A stretch of DNA of 64,000 nucleotides from Bog-473 sp963824195 (GCA_963824195.1 CAWGOJ010000008.1:124001-188000); one strand, 5' to 3'; numbered from the stretch's first letter, positions 7,605 through 17,432 are shown. Notes: generated by a model not told the origin, from the sequence alone. Numbers and translations are program-made.

Positions 7605-9280
7605 CGACGGTGGCGGCCATGCTGGCGGCGCGTGCGGGGGACGACCGCACCGGCGTGATCGACGCCCGCGGGAGCTGGACCTGGCGCCAAGCGATCGCCG
7701 AGGGTGCGACGCGGGGGGCGCTGGCCCGCTCGCTGTTCGGCGACGCCAAGCCCCACATCGGCGTCCTCCTCCCCAACGGGCCCGAGTACCTGTTCTGGCT
7801 CAACGGCGCCGCGCTGGCCGGCGCGGCGATCGTCGGGATCAACCCGACTCGGCGCGGCGACGCCCTGGCCGCCGACATCCGGGCCACCGACTGCGCCCTC
7901 GTCGTCACGGACGCCGAGGGCGCGGCCTTGCTGGAGGGGCTGGCCCTCGGCGTGAGCGAGGACAAGGTCCTGGTCATCGGGACCGAGCGCTACAAGTCGC
8001 TGCTGGCGCGATTCGCCGGTACGGCTGACGCCCAGGCGCTGATCGAAGACGCGGGTTCCGTCGACGAGGAGTCGCTCTTCCTGCTCATCTTCACCTCGGG
8101 GACGACCGGGGTGCCCAAGGCGGTCCGCTGCACCCAGGGCCGGCTGGCCGGCATCGCCGAGGTGGCGGCCCCGGGCTACGGCTACACGTCCGAGGACGTC
8201 TGCTACTGCCCGATGCCGCTGTTCCACGGCAACGCCCTCATGGCGCTGTGGGGGCCGACGGTCATGGTCGGGGCGGCGATCGCGGTGCGACCCCGCTTCA
8301 GCGCGTCGGCCTTCCTGGACGACGTCCGGCGGTTCGGGGCCACCAAGTTCAGCTACGTGGGCAAGGCGATCGCCTACATCCTGGCCACGCCGGAGCGGCC
8401 CGACGACGCGGACAACACACTGAAGAGCGCGTTCGGGACCGAGGCGTCGGTGCGCGACCGCGACCGCTTCCGCACGCGCTTCGGGTGCTATCTCATTGAG
8501 GGCTACGGCCAGAGCGAGGGCGGGGCCTCCATCAACCCGGTGCTCGGCATGCCCAAGGGAGCATTGGGCAAGCCGGTCGACGGGATCGACCTGGCCGTCA
8601 TCAGCCCCGAGACAGGCGAGGAGTGTCCACCGGCCGAGTTCGACGCCGAGGGACGGCTCCTCAATGCCGGCGAAGCCATCGGCGAGCTCGTCAACCGCAG
8701 CGGCCCGGGCAAATTCGAGGGCTACTACCAGCGCGAGGACGCGGAGCGGGACCGGTTGCGCAACGGCTGGTACTGGACCGGCGACCTGGGGTACGTCGAC
8801 ACGGACGGGTTCTTCTACTTCGCGGGGCGCACCGGGGACTGGCTCCGCGTCGACTCCGAGAACTTCGCCGCCGGTCCGGTCGAGGCGGTGCTCTCGCGCC
8901 ACCCCGACCTGTCGGTCGTCGCTGTATACCCGGTGCCCGACACCGCGTCGGGCGCCGGCGACCAGGTGATGGTGGCCCTCGAGACGTTGCCCGGACGAGC
9001 GTTCGACCCCGACGCCTTCGCGGAGTGGCTGGCGGCGCAGCCCGACCTGGGGCCCAAGTGGGTACCCCGTTACGTGCGGGTCTCGTCCTCGCTCCCCCAG
9101 ACCGCCACCGGGAAGGTGACCAAGGTGGGCCTGCGCGAAGAGGCGTGGGCCTGCGACGAGCCGATCTGGTGGCGCCCCGGTGTGGACCTCCGGTTCCAGC
9201 CGCTCAGCGGCGGCGACCGGGCCACGCTGGACGCCGGGCTGGCTGAGAACGGCCGGCCGCCCGTGGGCGCCGCGCGCTAG
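7601..9280 (+). CDS. Acyl-CoA synthetase (AMP-binding)
   Basis: 559-residue ANL-superfamily ligase that activates a carboxylic acid as an acyl-AMP and then acyl-CoA. The P-loop FTSGTTGVPKAV lies at 164-175. The A5-type motif is YGQSEGG, the hinge GWYWTGDLGYVDTDGFFYFAGR, and the C-terminal catalytic lysine is in QTATGKVTK. Some fatty-acid ligases of actinobacteria have this length and motif set. ATG at 7601 overlaps the previous stop. The end overlaps the convergent HAD gene by 4 bp. The chain-length preference is not visible. Confidence 0.92.
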   Translation: MTTVAAMLAARAGDDRTGVIDARGSWTWRQAIAEGATRGALARSLFGDAKPHIGVLLPNGPEYLFWLNGAALAGAAIVGINPTRRGDALAADIRATDCALVVTDAEGAALLEGLALGVSEDKVLVIGTERYKSLLARFAGTADAQALIEDAGSVDEESLFLLIFTSGTTGVPKAVRCTQGRLAGIAEVAAPGYGYTSEDVCYCPMPLFHGNALMALWGPTVMVGAAIAVRPRFSASAFLDDVRRFGATKFSYVGKAIAYILATPERPDDADNTLKSAFGTEASVRDRDRFRTRFGCYLIEGYGQSEGGASINPVLGMPKGALGKPVDGIDLAVISPETGEECPPAEFDAEGRLLNAGEAIGELVNRSGPGKFEGYYQREDAERDRLRNGWYWTGDLGYVDTDGFFYFAGRTGDWLRVDSENFAAGPVEAVLSRHPDLSVVAVYPVPDTASGAGDQVMVALETLPGRAFDPDAFAEWLAAQPDLGPKWVPRYVRVSSSLPQTATGKVTKVGLREEAWACDEPIWWRPGVDLRFQPLSGGDRATLDAGLAENGRPPVGAAR

Positions 9281-9984
9281 ACGTCGAGGATCCCGAGGAC
9301 GCCCGTCAGCTCCCCGATCCGGTGGTCGCCGGGCTCGAGGGGCGGCGCGCTCTGCCCGGCACGCTCGTCCTCCCGCCACACGTGCACGGCGGCCATGCCG
9401 AGCCGCCGGGGGCCCCGGACGTCGGGCTCCCACGAGTCGCCGACGAAAAGGACGTCGCGGGGGTCGACACTCAGCGACTCGGTGGACCGGGCGTAGATGT
9501 CGGGGTGCGGCTTGCGCGCGCCGGCCCGCGCCGAGGTGACCCCGGAATCGACCAGATGGAGCAGGCCGACCTCGAGGAGGAAGGCATTCAGCTCCCAGCC
9601 CCAGTTGGAGCAGACGCCGATGGCGAGACCGGCGTCCCGCAGCGAGGACAGGGTCGCCTCCGCCTCCGGGTAGGCGACCATCCGGCCCTGGTCCGATGCT
9701 CGTAACGCGTCGATGACCTTCTCCTCATGTGCGGCCTCGACGCCGCAGGCCCCCGTGAGGTCACACAGGCGCGACCTCACCCAGGCCTCGTACGCCTCCT
9801 CGCTGACCGAGTGCTCGGCGTGCTCGACGCCGTCGTAGCGGGAGAAGTACCCCTCGAGGACGGCGGGGTCGAGCGTGTAGCCGTGGGCGGCGAGGACGAC
9901 CGCGTAGTTGGCGCCGTGGCCGTCGGCCCAGTGGGCGAGGGTCCCGTAGAAGTCGAAGATGACGGCGCTGACCACGGTCCCCAT
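9277..9984 (-). CDS. HAD-family hydrolase (haloacid dehalogenase-like)
   Basis: 235-residue HAD hydrolase, intact, unlike the two HAD genes upstream. Motif I is FDFYGTL, the DxYGT form common in 2-haloacid dehalogenase-like proteins. Motif II is GVCSNWGW, motif III is RKPHPDIY, and motif IV is LFVGDSWEPDVRGPRRLGM. The substrate is undetermined; this form also occurs in phosphatases. ATG at 9984 is chosen; GTG two codons in is possible. It is convergent with the acyl-CoA ligase. Confidence 0.88.
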   Translation of the reverse strand: MGTVVSAVIFDFYGTLAHWADGHGANYAVVLAAHGYTLDPAVLEGYFSRYDGVEHAEHSVSEEAYEAWVRSRLCDLTGACGVEAAHEEKVIDALRASDQGRMVAYPEAEATLSSLRDAGLAIGVCSNWGWELNAFLLEVGLLHLVDSGVTSARAGARKPHPDIYARSTESLSVDPRDVLFVGDSWEPDVRGPRRLGMAAVHVWREDERAGQSAPPLEPGDHRIGELTGVLGILDV

Positions 9985-10040
9985 ACTGTCCCGTGGCCGT
10001 GACACACCAGTGGCGGCGCGCCATCGCTGCACGGGCCGGG

Positions 10041-10047
10041 TAATACT
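10041..10047 (+). promoter_or_regulatory. Predicted -10 box of lepB
   Basis: TAATACT, a near-perfect -10, ends 9 nt before the lepB ATG at 10057. This implies a leaderless or nearly leaderless transcript. Confidence 0.5.
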
Positions 10048-10056
10048 TCTGGCGCC

Positions 10057-10692
10057 ATGGACGCCGACCAACACCCGGCCGACGCGCCGGCCCCAAGAAA
10101 GGGTCGGGGACGGCACGCCGCCGAGAGGGAGCCGGGCAGCCGCTGGATCGTCGAGCTCCTCGCGGTGGTCGTGGTGGCGGTGGTCATTGCCTTCGTCCTC
10201 CGCACGTTCGTGGTGGCCACCTACTCCATCCCGTCGGGTTCCATGGAGCCGACGCTGCAGATCGGGGACCGGATCGTGGTGGACAAGTTGAGCTACCACT
10301 TGCACGGCGTCGACCGGAGCAACATCATCGTGTTCTCGACACCGCCCACCGAAGACTGCGCGGGACCAGCCGTAGCGGACCTCGTGAAGCGCGTCATCGG
10401 CCTGCCGGGCGAGACGATCTCGCTCTCGGGGGGCCGCGTCTACATCAACGGGCGCGTCCTGCCCGAGCCCTGGCTGCCTCCGGCCACCCGGACCGAGAAC
10501 TACCCGGGGCCCTCGGCGGCGGCCTACTCCCTCCACCGCGCCTACAAGATCCCGCAGAACGACGTCTACGTCATGGGCGACAACAGGACGCAGTCCTGCG
10601 ACAGCCGCTACTGGGGCCCGGTGGCCGAATCGACAATCGTCGGCAAGGTCGACATGCGCATCTGGCCCCTGTCGCGGCTCGGCTTCTTCTGA
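10057..10692 (+). CDS. lepB: Signal peptidase I
   Basis: 211-residue type I signal peptidase that cleaves Sec and Tat signal peptides on the outer face of the membrane. A cytoplasmic basic N-terminus is followed by one transmembrane helix (about residues 30-52). The catalytic serine is Ser62 in IPSGSMEPT and the general-base lysine is Lys111 in VKRVIGLPGE. Box E, MGDNRTQSCDSRYWGPV, is near the C-terminus. The single-helix form is typical of Gram-positives and actinobacteria. Confidence 0.95.
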   Translation: MDADQHPADAPAPRKGRGRHAAEREPGSRWIVELLAVVVVAVVIAFVLRTFVVATYSIPSGSMEPTLQIGDRIVVDKLSYHLHGVDRSNIIVFSTPPTEDCAGPAVADLVKRVIGLPGETISLSGGRVYINGRVLPEPWLPPATRTENYPGPSAAAYSLHRAYKIPQNDVYVMGDNRTQSCDSRYWGPVAESTIVGKVDMRIWPLSRLGFF

Positions 10693-10701
10693 TCGGGGCC
10701 G

Positions 10702-11100
10702 TCAGGTCCGGCATTCGCGTCGCCACACGACGCGCAGAGCCGACCAGGTCTCGTCGATGGCGCACACCTTGTTGTCCACCAAGCCGAGGGGCAGGGCCAC
10801 CTCGCGCACGACGCCCTCGTCCATGGTGGTCTCGAGTCCCGAGGCCCGCTTGGGCCATGCCACCCACAGGCCGCCGGAGGGGAAGATCAACCGGGACAGC
10901 GCACCGATGCGGCGCTCGAAGTCACGACGCTGCGTGAAGAAGGCCACCACGACATCGGCCGACCCGCGCGCCTGGCGCTTCACCGTCACGCCGCGGGGCA
11001 GGCCGTCGATGACGCCGCGGGGCGCCGCGATGAGGGCCAGCGTCGAGCCCTCGGTGATCCCGAGCTTCTTGGGGAGCGGCGTGCCGCTGTAGCCGGCCAT
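10702..11100 (-). CDS. DUF3052 family protein
   Basis: 132-residue protein of the DUF3052 family, common in Actinobacteria and without an assigned reaction. Recognisable parts are the N-terminal AGYSGTPLPKKLGI segment, a Rossmann-like alternation (LALIAAP, ADVVVAFF), WVAWPKRAS, and a C-terminal VDNKVCAIDETWSALRVVWR strand set. No catalytic motif is evident. It converges on lepB with a 9 bp gap. Confidence 0.88.
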   Translation of the reverse strand: MAGYSGTPLPKKLGITEGSTLALIAAPRGVIDGLPRGVTVKRQARGSADVVVAFFTQRRDFERRIGALSRLIFPSGGLWVAWPKRASGLETTMDEGVVREVALPLGLVDNKVCAIDETWSALRVVWRRECRT

Positions 11101-11122
11101 GGATTTCCCTCAGTACGGCGCG

Positions 11123-11932
11123 TTACGGGTTGACGGCCTGGAACACGGTGAACGCCAGCGGGTACTCGTACTCGTCCGGCCCCACCTCGAACCGGCCGAG
11201 ATGACGCTCGACCAGGGCCATCGCCTCCTGCTCGCGCTCGGGCGTGATCCCCATGAACGGGAGCAGCGAGCGGTCGACCACGGCATCGGCCGGGGCGCGC
11301 ACGGTCGCCTCGTACGGGGTGCTCTCGACGGCGGCGAACCCGGCACCCCCGAGGAGGTCGCGTACGTACTCGTCGTCCCCGAGGACGAACGGACCGACGG
11401 GGCTCTTGCCCGGCGAAGGAGTCGGCCGGGGTGGGAGCAGGGAGCGCAGGATGGTGCCCACATGCCAGGGGTTGTGCTCGACCCCCTGCCAGCATGTGAA
11501 CGCGAGGTGGCCGCCGGTTGTGAGGGAGCCGCGGATGGCGCCGAATGCGGCCAGCGGCTCGTCGAAGAACATCACCCCGAATTGGCTGACGGCGAGGTCG
11601 AAGGGCTCTTCCTCAAGGGACCCTGTCTGTACGTCCATCTGCAGAAAGTCCACGTTGGCGACGCCGGCCACGTTCGCCCGGCCCCGTGCCAGCTCGAGCA
11701 GCGGGGCTGAGATGTCGAGCCCGACGGCCCGACCGCCCGGGTCGACGGCGCGGGCGAGAGCGAGTGTCAGGCCGCCGCCGCCGCACCCGATGTCGCACAC
11801 CCGCTGGCCCGGGCGGGCGCCGACCGCCTTGAGGAGGTACGGCGACACGGCCTCGGTCAGCCCTTCGCGCCGCGGCCAGGCCGCGGCCCACCGCTCGTCG
11901 TTCCACCTCCGCGTCTCTGCCTCGTTGGCCAC
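11123..11932 (-). CDS. Class I SAM-dependent methyltransferase
   Basis: 269-residue Rossmann-fold methyltransferase. Motif I is VCDIGCGGGGLTLALA, followed by AVGLDISAPLLELA (acidic residue binding SAM ribose), VDFLQMDVQ, and FDLAVSQFGVMFF (motif IV). The C-terminal half resembles UbiE/arsenite-type methyltransferases, but the acceptor is unknown. GTG at 11932 is 6 nt past a minus-strand TACCTT box, suggesting a leaderless mRNA. It is divergent from the LLM oxidoreductase gene across a 36 bp gap. Confidence 0.88.
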   Translation of the reverse strand: MANEAETRRWNDERWAAAWPRREGLTEAVSPYLLKAVGARPGQRVCDIGCGGGGLTLALARAVDPGGRAVGLDISAPLLELARGRANVAGVANVDFLQMDVQTGSLEEEPFDLAVSQFGVMFFDEPLAAFGAIRGSLTTGGHLAFTCWQGVEHNPWHVGTILRSLLPPRPTPSPGKSPVGPFVLGDDEYVRDLLGGAGFAAVESTPYEATVRAPADAVVDRSLLPFMGITPEREQEAMALVERHLGRFEVGPDEYEYPLAFTVFQAVNP

Positions 11933-11938
11933 GGCGAC

Positions 11939-11962
11939 AAGGTACCCGGCCCGGGTAGCTTC
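11939..11962. promoter_or_regulatory. Face-to-face leaderless promoters in a 36 bp gap
   Basis: Minus-strand TACCTT (read as AAGGTA at 11939-11944) is 6 nt from the GTG at 11932. Plus-strand TAGCTT (11957-11962) is 6 nt from the GTG at 11969. The -35 regions of each promoter must lie inside the opposite transcription unit. Confidence 0.5.
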
Positions 11963-11968
11963 GACCCC

Positions 11969-12850
11969 GTGCACATCGGCCTCGTCATCCTGCCCTCCGA
12001 CCGCTGGGGCGAGGCGCGCCGCCAGTGGAAGTGGGCCGACGCCGCCGGGTTCACCACGGCGTGGACGTACGACCACATCCGCTGGGGCGGCATGCCCGAC
12101 GGGCCGTGGCACGCGGCGGTGCCGGTGCTCGCGGCGGCGGCCGGGGTGACGGAGCGCATCAAGCTGGGCACGCTCGTCGCGACGCCCAACTTCCGCCACC
12201 CCGTCACCCTCGCCCGCGAGGCGATCACGCTCGACGACCTGAGCGACGGGCGCCTGGAGCTCGGGTTGGGGCCGGGGAGCGAGGGCTTCGACGCGAGTGT
12301 CCTCGGCCAGGAGCCCTGGCCACCGGCGGAACGGCTGGCCCGCTTCGAGGAGTTCCTCGAGGTGCTGAGGCCGATCCTCGACGGGGAGCCGTCGGCCCGC
12401 TCCTCGGTGCGGACGGCGCACTACGCGGCCGAAGAGGCGCCGAGCACGCCGGGCACGGTTTCCCGGCCGCTCCCGCTGACCATCGCCGCCGGCGGCCCGA
12501 AGGGGTTGCGGCTCGCGGCGGCCCACGGCCGTCACTGGGTCACGATCGGGCCCACGGGCCGGGGTCCCCGCACACCCGACGTCATCCTCGAGACGGTGCG
12601 GCGACAGCGCGCCGAGCTCGATGCCGCGTGCGCAGCTGCCGGTCGCAAGGCATCGAGCATCGGCAAGGTGCTGCTGTGGACACCGACGGAGCCGGTGATC
12701 GACTCGCCGGATCAATTCGAGGAGCTCAGCGCCCCATACGCGGAGCTCGGCTTCGACCAGTTCGTCCTGCACCATCCGGCACAGACGGGACCCTACGGCG
12801 GCGACGTCGGAGCCTTCGAGGAGATCGCAGCCAGGCACGCCGCGGGCTGA
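11969..12850 (+). CDS. LLM-class F420-dependent oxidoreductase
   Basis: 293-residue luciferase-fold oxidoreductase starting MHIGLVILPSDRW, with WTYDHIRWGG (a catalytic-region histidine), the ERIKLGTLV helix start, NFRHPVTLAREAITLDDLSDGRLELGLGPGSEGFD, and the PLPLTIAAGGPKGLRLAA strand. This is the MSMEG_2906/F420 glucose-6-phosphate dehydrogenase-like branch of the superfamily. It is the second F420-type protein in 12 kb. The GTG at 11969 directly follows the predicted leaderless promoter. Confidence 0.88.
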   Translation: MHIGLVILPSDRWGEARRQWKWADAAGFTTAWTYDHIRWGGMPDGPWHAAVPVLAAAAGVTERIKLGTLVATPNFRHPVTLAREAITLDDLSDGRLELGLGPGSEGFDASVLGQEPWPPAERLARFEEFLEVLRPILDGEPSARSSVRTAHYAAEEAPSTPGTVSRPLPLTIAAGGPKGLRLAAAHGRHWVTIGPTGRGPRTPDVILETVRRQRAELDAACAAAGRKASSIGKVLLWTPTEPVIDSPDQFEELSAPYAELGFDQFVLHHPAQTGPYGGDVGAFEEIAARHAAG

Positions 12851-12902
12851 GCGGAGCGGCTCACACCGCCGGCGGCGACCGAAATGTCTCAGAGGTCGCT
12901 CC

Positions 12903-12908
12903 TACGCT
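12903..12908 (+). promoter_or_regulatory. Predicted -10 box of the NAGPA lipoprotein gene
   Basis: TACGCT, 6 nt before the GTG at 12915; leaderless arrangement. Confidence 0.4.
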
Positions 12909-12914
12909 GGCCGC

Positions 12915-13908
12915 GTGACACGACCATCCGCCCGCCGTCGCCGGCGGCCCGGACGGTGGTTCGCCGGCGCCGGAGTCACGAGCGGGGCCCTGCTGCTGGC
13001 CGCCTGCGGCTCACCCTCCCCCTCACCCCGTGCAGAGGCGCCGACGACGAGCAGCCCGTCCACGACGGCACGCACGACATCGACGACTACGCCAGCAGCG
13101 CCCACCGCAGGATCCCCGACATGGGCGGTGCTGAGCACGGACGTAGGCGGACGTGCGGTCGAGGAGCGGACGATCACCGTCCCGTCGGGGCGCGCAGTGA
13201 CACTGATCCGCTTCGACGCCGGCCGCGTCGTGTTCGACCTCCACATCGGGAGCAGCGACCCGCCGGTCAACCTGGCCACGATCCCCCAGGACCGCGGTCC
13301 TGCCATCGCGGCCGACGAGGTGCCGTTCCTTCTGGCCGCCTTCAACGGCGGCTTCAAGATGAACGCGGGCCAGGGCGGCGTCGAGGTGGACGGGCAGGTG
13401 GTGTCCCCGCTCATGGACGGCAAGGCGAGCTTCGTCATTGACGCCAACGGCACCGCGCACATCGGCGTGTGGGGCAGCGCGCTACCGACTCGGGGAGAGC
13501 AGGTCGAGAGCGTCCGGCAGAACCTCCCGCCGCTGATCGCGGATGGGGCACCAAACCCCACGCGTCGGGACCCCGGCCGACTGGGGCGCCACCGTGAACA
13601 GCTCCATGGTCGTGGCCCGCAGCGCCGCCGGCGAGGACGCGCAGGGGAACATCATCTACGCCGGCGGGATGGCCCTCTTGCCGGCAGACCTGTCCGCCGC
13701 GCTGCTGGCCGCCGGCGCGGTCAACGCCATGCAGCTCGACATCAACCCCGAGTGGGTGCAGCTCGACGCGGCTGCCACTGCGGGCGCGCCCCTCGCCACC
13801 CAGGTCCCGGGGCAGAACCGCCCGGACGATCAGTACCTGGCGGGTTGGACCCGGGACTTCTTCGCGGTGATGGCGCTGACCTCGGTGTCGCCGAGACGTC
13901 CCCGGTAG
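12915..13908 (+). pseudogene. NAGPA-domain (phosphodiester glycosidase-like) lipoprotein, frameshifted
   Basis: Predicted secreted lipoprotein. An arginine-rich N-terminus leads into a hydrophobic core and a lipobox ending at Cys31 (LLLAACGS), then a Ser/Thr/Pro-rich linker. The globular part reads as a phosphodiester glycosidase/NAGPA (DUF2233) domain: FLLAAFNGGFKMNAGQGGV, ASFVIDANGTAHIGVWG and, in a second frame, ADWGATVNSSMVVARSA, GNIIYAGGMALLPADLSAALLAAGAVNAMQLDINPEW. The frames join at the CCAAACCCCA run, 13551-13560. Bacterial NAGPA proteins cleave or modify cell-envelope glycans. Intact signatures on both sides argue for a sequence error or recent mutation. Confidence 0.78.
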
Positions 13909-13914
13909 AGCGTC

Positions 13915-15094
13915 TCAGTCAACACCGGAGAGGTCCGCCACGTGGCCGTCCAATGCCGAGCGGGCCGACGCGGGTTCGACGTGCTCGACGGCGATGGTCG
14001 TACAACCGACCCACGAGGCCGCCTCCACCAGGGCACGCGCCACCGCTCCGCTCGCGGCGGGACGGAGGAGTGTCACCTGCTTGGCCACGAATACCTCGCC
14101 CTGGCGTCCCGGGTCGACCAACCCGACGATGCTCGTGCCCGCCAGTACGGGCATGGCGAAGTAGCCGTAGATCCGCTTGGCTTTCGGCGTGTAGGCCTCG
14201 AGCCGGTGGCGCAAGCCGAACAGTCGCTCCACCCGTTCGCGGTACCAGATGAACGAGTCGAACGGCGACAGGAGGACGCTCCTGCCCACGGGCGCGGGCG
14301 CCGAGCCCCGAGAGCGCAGCCGGATCGGCGTGAGCGGGCTGTGGCCACCCCTCCACCTCGACGGCGACCAGGTCCGAGCTGGGCAGGACGCGCCGGACGA
14401 GGGGGCGCGGCAGCCCGTGATAGGTGGCCAGGTCGGCCTCGGTCGCCACGCCAAGCGACCGCCCGGCCGAGCCGACGAGCTGCACCGCGCATTCCTCATC
14501 CGTCCACTCCTGGGCGAGAAGGTCGGCCGGGATGGCGCGCTCGGCCAGGTCGTAGACGCGTTGGAAACCCCGGCGCTCCCGGCAGACGAGCTCACCGATG
14601 TCGAGCAGCCATTCGGCGGCGATCTTGGTCTCCGACCAGTCCCACCACGGGCCGCCCTTCTTGGCACCACCCAGTTCGTTGGCGGTGAGCGGCCCGTCGG
14701 CGCGCAACCGGGCCAGTACCTCGCCACAGCTCTTCTCATGGTCCTCGAGCACGTGCCAACGCTTCCCCTTGGCCAGGCGGGCCCGCCGCTTGAACGCGTA
14801 TGCCGGCCAGTCCTCGAGCGGCACCACGCATGCCGCGTGCGACCAGTACTCGAACGTGGAGCTCTTCGGTCCCCAGTAGGCCCGCTCCACGCGAGTACGT
14901 CCGATGGCCCCCAGGCGGGCATACGCCACCAGCTCGTGCGATCGCGCCAGCACGGAGATCGTGTCGAGCTGCACCGCGCCGAGACGCCGCACCATGCCAG
15001 CCACGCCGCCGGCCGTGGTGCGGGCCCCGCGGAGACCCTGGGCGCTTAGCGCCATCCGGCGCGCCTCCTCGATGCTCAGCGTCTCGCGCACCAT
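13915..15094 (-). pseudogene. YcaQ-like winged-helix DNA glycosylase family protein, frameshifted
   Basis: COG3214 family; E. coli YcaQ/AlkX and Streptomyces AlkZ unhook DNA interstrand crosslinks. The N-terminus reads LSIEEARRMALSAQGL, then the family's catalytic-site segment VQLDTISVLARSHELV (the Q-x-D motif), the YWSHAACVVPLEDWPAY segment and winged helices. The frame must change between about 14285 and 14350 to continue as VGRSVLLSPFDSFIWYRERVERLFGL and IYGYFAMPVL, which close the family. Corrected length is about 390 aa. It could protect against alkylating agents, natural or environmental. It is convergent with the NAGPA gene, 6 bp away. Confidence 0.82.
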
Positions 15095-15217
15095 GAGCGG
15101 AGCAAGCTAGCAAGTGGTCATGACAACGGCGTCGCCCACACTGCCGAGAAGCACGCAGTGGCTCAAATGGCTATGAGCAACCCTGCGCTATTCCACCTAT
15201 GGCCGCTTCGGATAGGG

Positions 15218-15231
15218 GCTCTTCGAAGAGC
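15218..15231. promoter_or_regulatory. 14 bp perfect palindrome upstream of GH2 gene
   Basis: GCTCTTCGAAGAGC, about 105 bp ahead of the GH2 start, in the divergent gap to the YcaQ-like gene. It is of the size and position of a LacI-type or TetR-type operator. No regulator gene lies beside it. Confidence 0.35.
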
Positions 15232-15336
15232 GGGGAGTTGATCTGAACAGGGTGTCCCCGACCGGATAGACCTGCTCGACCTCCTGCTAGACATGGGCAC
15301 CTTTTGAAGAACATCCACCAAGCGACAGGACCTCCG

Positions 15337-17116
15337 ATGCGAGATGAGCAATTTCCTCGGCCCCTTCTTCGGCGCTCCGCGTGGGAGAGCCTCGATGGCT
15401 CGTGGGAATTCGCTGCCGATCCCGACAGCGTGTGGGAGCACCCCTCCGATGTCGATTTCAACGCGCACATCCTGGTGCCCTTCTGCCCCGAATCGGCGCT
15501 CAGTGGCGTGCACTTCACCGGAGACCTCAACCGGTGTTGGTACCGCCGGACGTGGCGCGTGGCGGCTGATCGCTCATTCGACAAGAGGGTCATCCTCCAC
15601 TTCGGAGCAGTCGATTGGGCGGCATGGGTGTGGGTCAGCGGGGACATGGTCGGCTCTCACGAGGGAGGACACACTCCGTTTGCCGTCGACATCAGTCACT
15701 CCGTGTCCGAAGACGGCGAGCTCGAAATTGTGGTCCGGGCAGATGACTTCCCGAGACGGAGAGATCTTCCACGCGGCAAGCAGGATTGGACGTCGACGCC
15801 CCACGAGATCTGGTACACCCGCACGACCGGCATCTGGCAGTCGGTCTGGCTCGAGTACACCCCCAAGACATACATCGCCCAGATCGACTGGACATCGGAT
15901 GTCAATGTTCCGTCTGTATCACTGTGCGCCGAAGTTCACGGAAATCCACGGCCTGGCGACCTCATGCGAGTCCAGCTCTTTGTGGGAACGCGACAACTGA
16001 TCGACGACCAGATCGCGGTGACAGACGTCCGCGACCGCAGAGCCCAGGTACTCCGAACGTTCAATCTGCAGTTCGCCGTGGAGGAGGATGCGGCTGAACT
16101 TCTCTGGAGTCCCGATCGGCCCACCCTGATTGATGCCACCATTGACTACGTCAGCGGAGACGAGACCGACGCGGTCGAGAGCTACGTCGGGATCCGCTCC
16201 GTCGCGGTCGAGCGTGGACACATATGGCTGAATGGTGAGCTGCTCACCCTGCGGATGGCTCTCGACCAGGGATATTGGCCCGACAGCGGGCTCACCGCTC
16301 CCGATGTGGCGGCACTGCGCCGGGACGTCGAACTGGTCAAGGAGTTGGGCCTCAACGGTGTTCGCAAGCATCAGAAGATCGAGGACCCGCGCTGGCTTGC
16401 TTTCTGCGATGAACTGGGGGTTCTCGTGTGGGAAGAACTCCCGAGCGCCCACGAATTCTCGCACAGCTCGGTTATCTCTTGGTCGACGGAGTGGATGCGC
16501 ATCATCTCCCGAGACCGCAGTCATCCGTCGATCATCGGGTGGGTCCCGGTGAACGAATCGTGGGGGCTACCCGACCTACTGCACAACGACCAACACCGGG
16601 CGGCCTTACACGCGCTGACGAATCTGACGATGGCGCTCGATCCAGATCGCCTCATCAGCGCGAATGATGGATGGGAGACATCGGCCGGAAGCGTGATCGG
16701 CATTCACGATTACGCACAGGATGCAGCGACCCTCTCCTCGCGATACGCGTCTGCACAAAGCATCAGCCGGTTGTTCGACACGCATTGGACCCGCAGTGCG
16801 AAAATTGACCCTTGATGATTTCGATCCGGAGTCTCGGGCAATTGTGCTGTCGGAATTCGGTGGCATTACGCTCGCCGAGGACGCGCCTGATGCGTTTGGC
16901 TACGGCAATGCCCCGACGGCCGAAGCTTGGCTCGACCAAATCTGCGACCTCTGTCGAGCGGTGTTGTACAGCCCAGTGCTCTGCGGCTACTGCTGGACGC
17001 AACTGACCGACACGTTTCAGGAGACCAACGGCTTGGTGCGGATGGACAGGACCCCCAAGGCTCCCCTGAGGCGTCTGCGTGCCGCACTTGTGGGGTGGCG
17101 TCCACCCGCGAAATGA
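15337..17116 (+). pseudogene. Glycoside hydrolase family 2 (beta-glucuronidase/galactosidase-like), frameshifted
   Basis: GH2 enzyme of about 590 aa when the frame is restored. Domain order is a sugar-binding jelly roll (WESLDGSWEFAADP, WYRRTWRV, DWAAWVWVSGDMVGSHEGGHTPFAVDI, TTGIWQSVWLEYTP), an immunoglobulin-like domain, and a TIM barrel. The acid/base Glu is in GWVPVNESWG (near 16,554) and the nucleophile in VLSEFGG (near 16,855). An extra A in AAAA at 16801-16804 splits it, so the first frame stops at 16815 while the second carries the nucleophile. ATG 15337 follows ACAGGA. The DNA is visibly less GC-rich than its neighbours, suggesting acquisition. There is no signal peptide, so it is probably cytoplasmic. 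Confidence 0.85.
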
Positions 17117-17120
17117 CCTG

Positions 17121-17156
17121 AGCGACGCCCTTGCGCAAGGCAATCACGGCGTCGCT
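17121..17156 (+). terminator. Hairpin terminator after GH2
   Basis: Perfect 9 bp arms AGCGACGCC/GGCGTCGCT, followed by TTTGTTG, starting 5 bp past the GH2 stop. The loop holds another palindrome, CCTTGCGCAAGG. Confidence 0.6.
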
Positions 17157-17432
17157 TTGTTGGTGCGGGACTGATCACGCTTCATACATCTCCCCAAAAG
17201 GAGCCGGAAAGTTCCTTTTCAACACCGATCTCGCCGCTCCCGACCGGCAGATGCCGGCAGGGATATTTGCGATTGAGCGCCTGCCACTTCCCCGGAGTTC
17301 AGGTCTGGTCCGTGACGCATGCAAGACATGTCCTCCTTTGCAAATTTTGAGAGCCCCGTGTACGGGGAATGGCACTAGAGACGGCGCTCTTGCCGTGGGA
17401 AACTGGGAAGACCTGATTGAAGCGAGGTAGCC
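17157..17432. other. Low-GC gap without a gene
   Basis: With the terminator this is a 316 bp gap between GH2 and the DUF4118 gene. It is richer in A/T than its surroundings and holds a weak hairpin with 7 bp arms AAAAGGA/TCCTTTT (17196-17219). No reading frame here looks coding. Confidence 0.4.
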
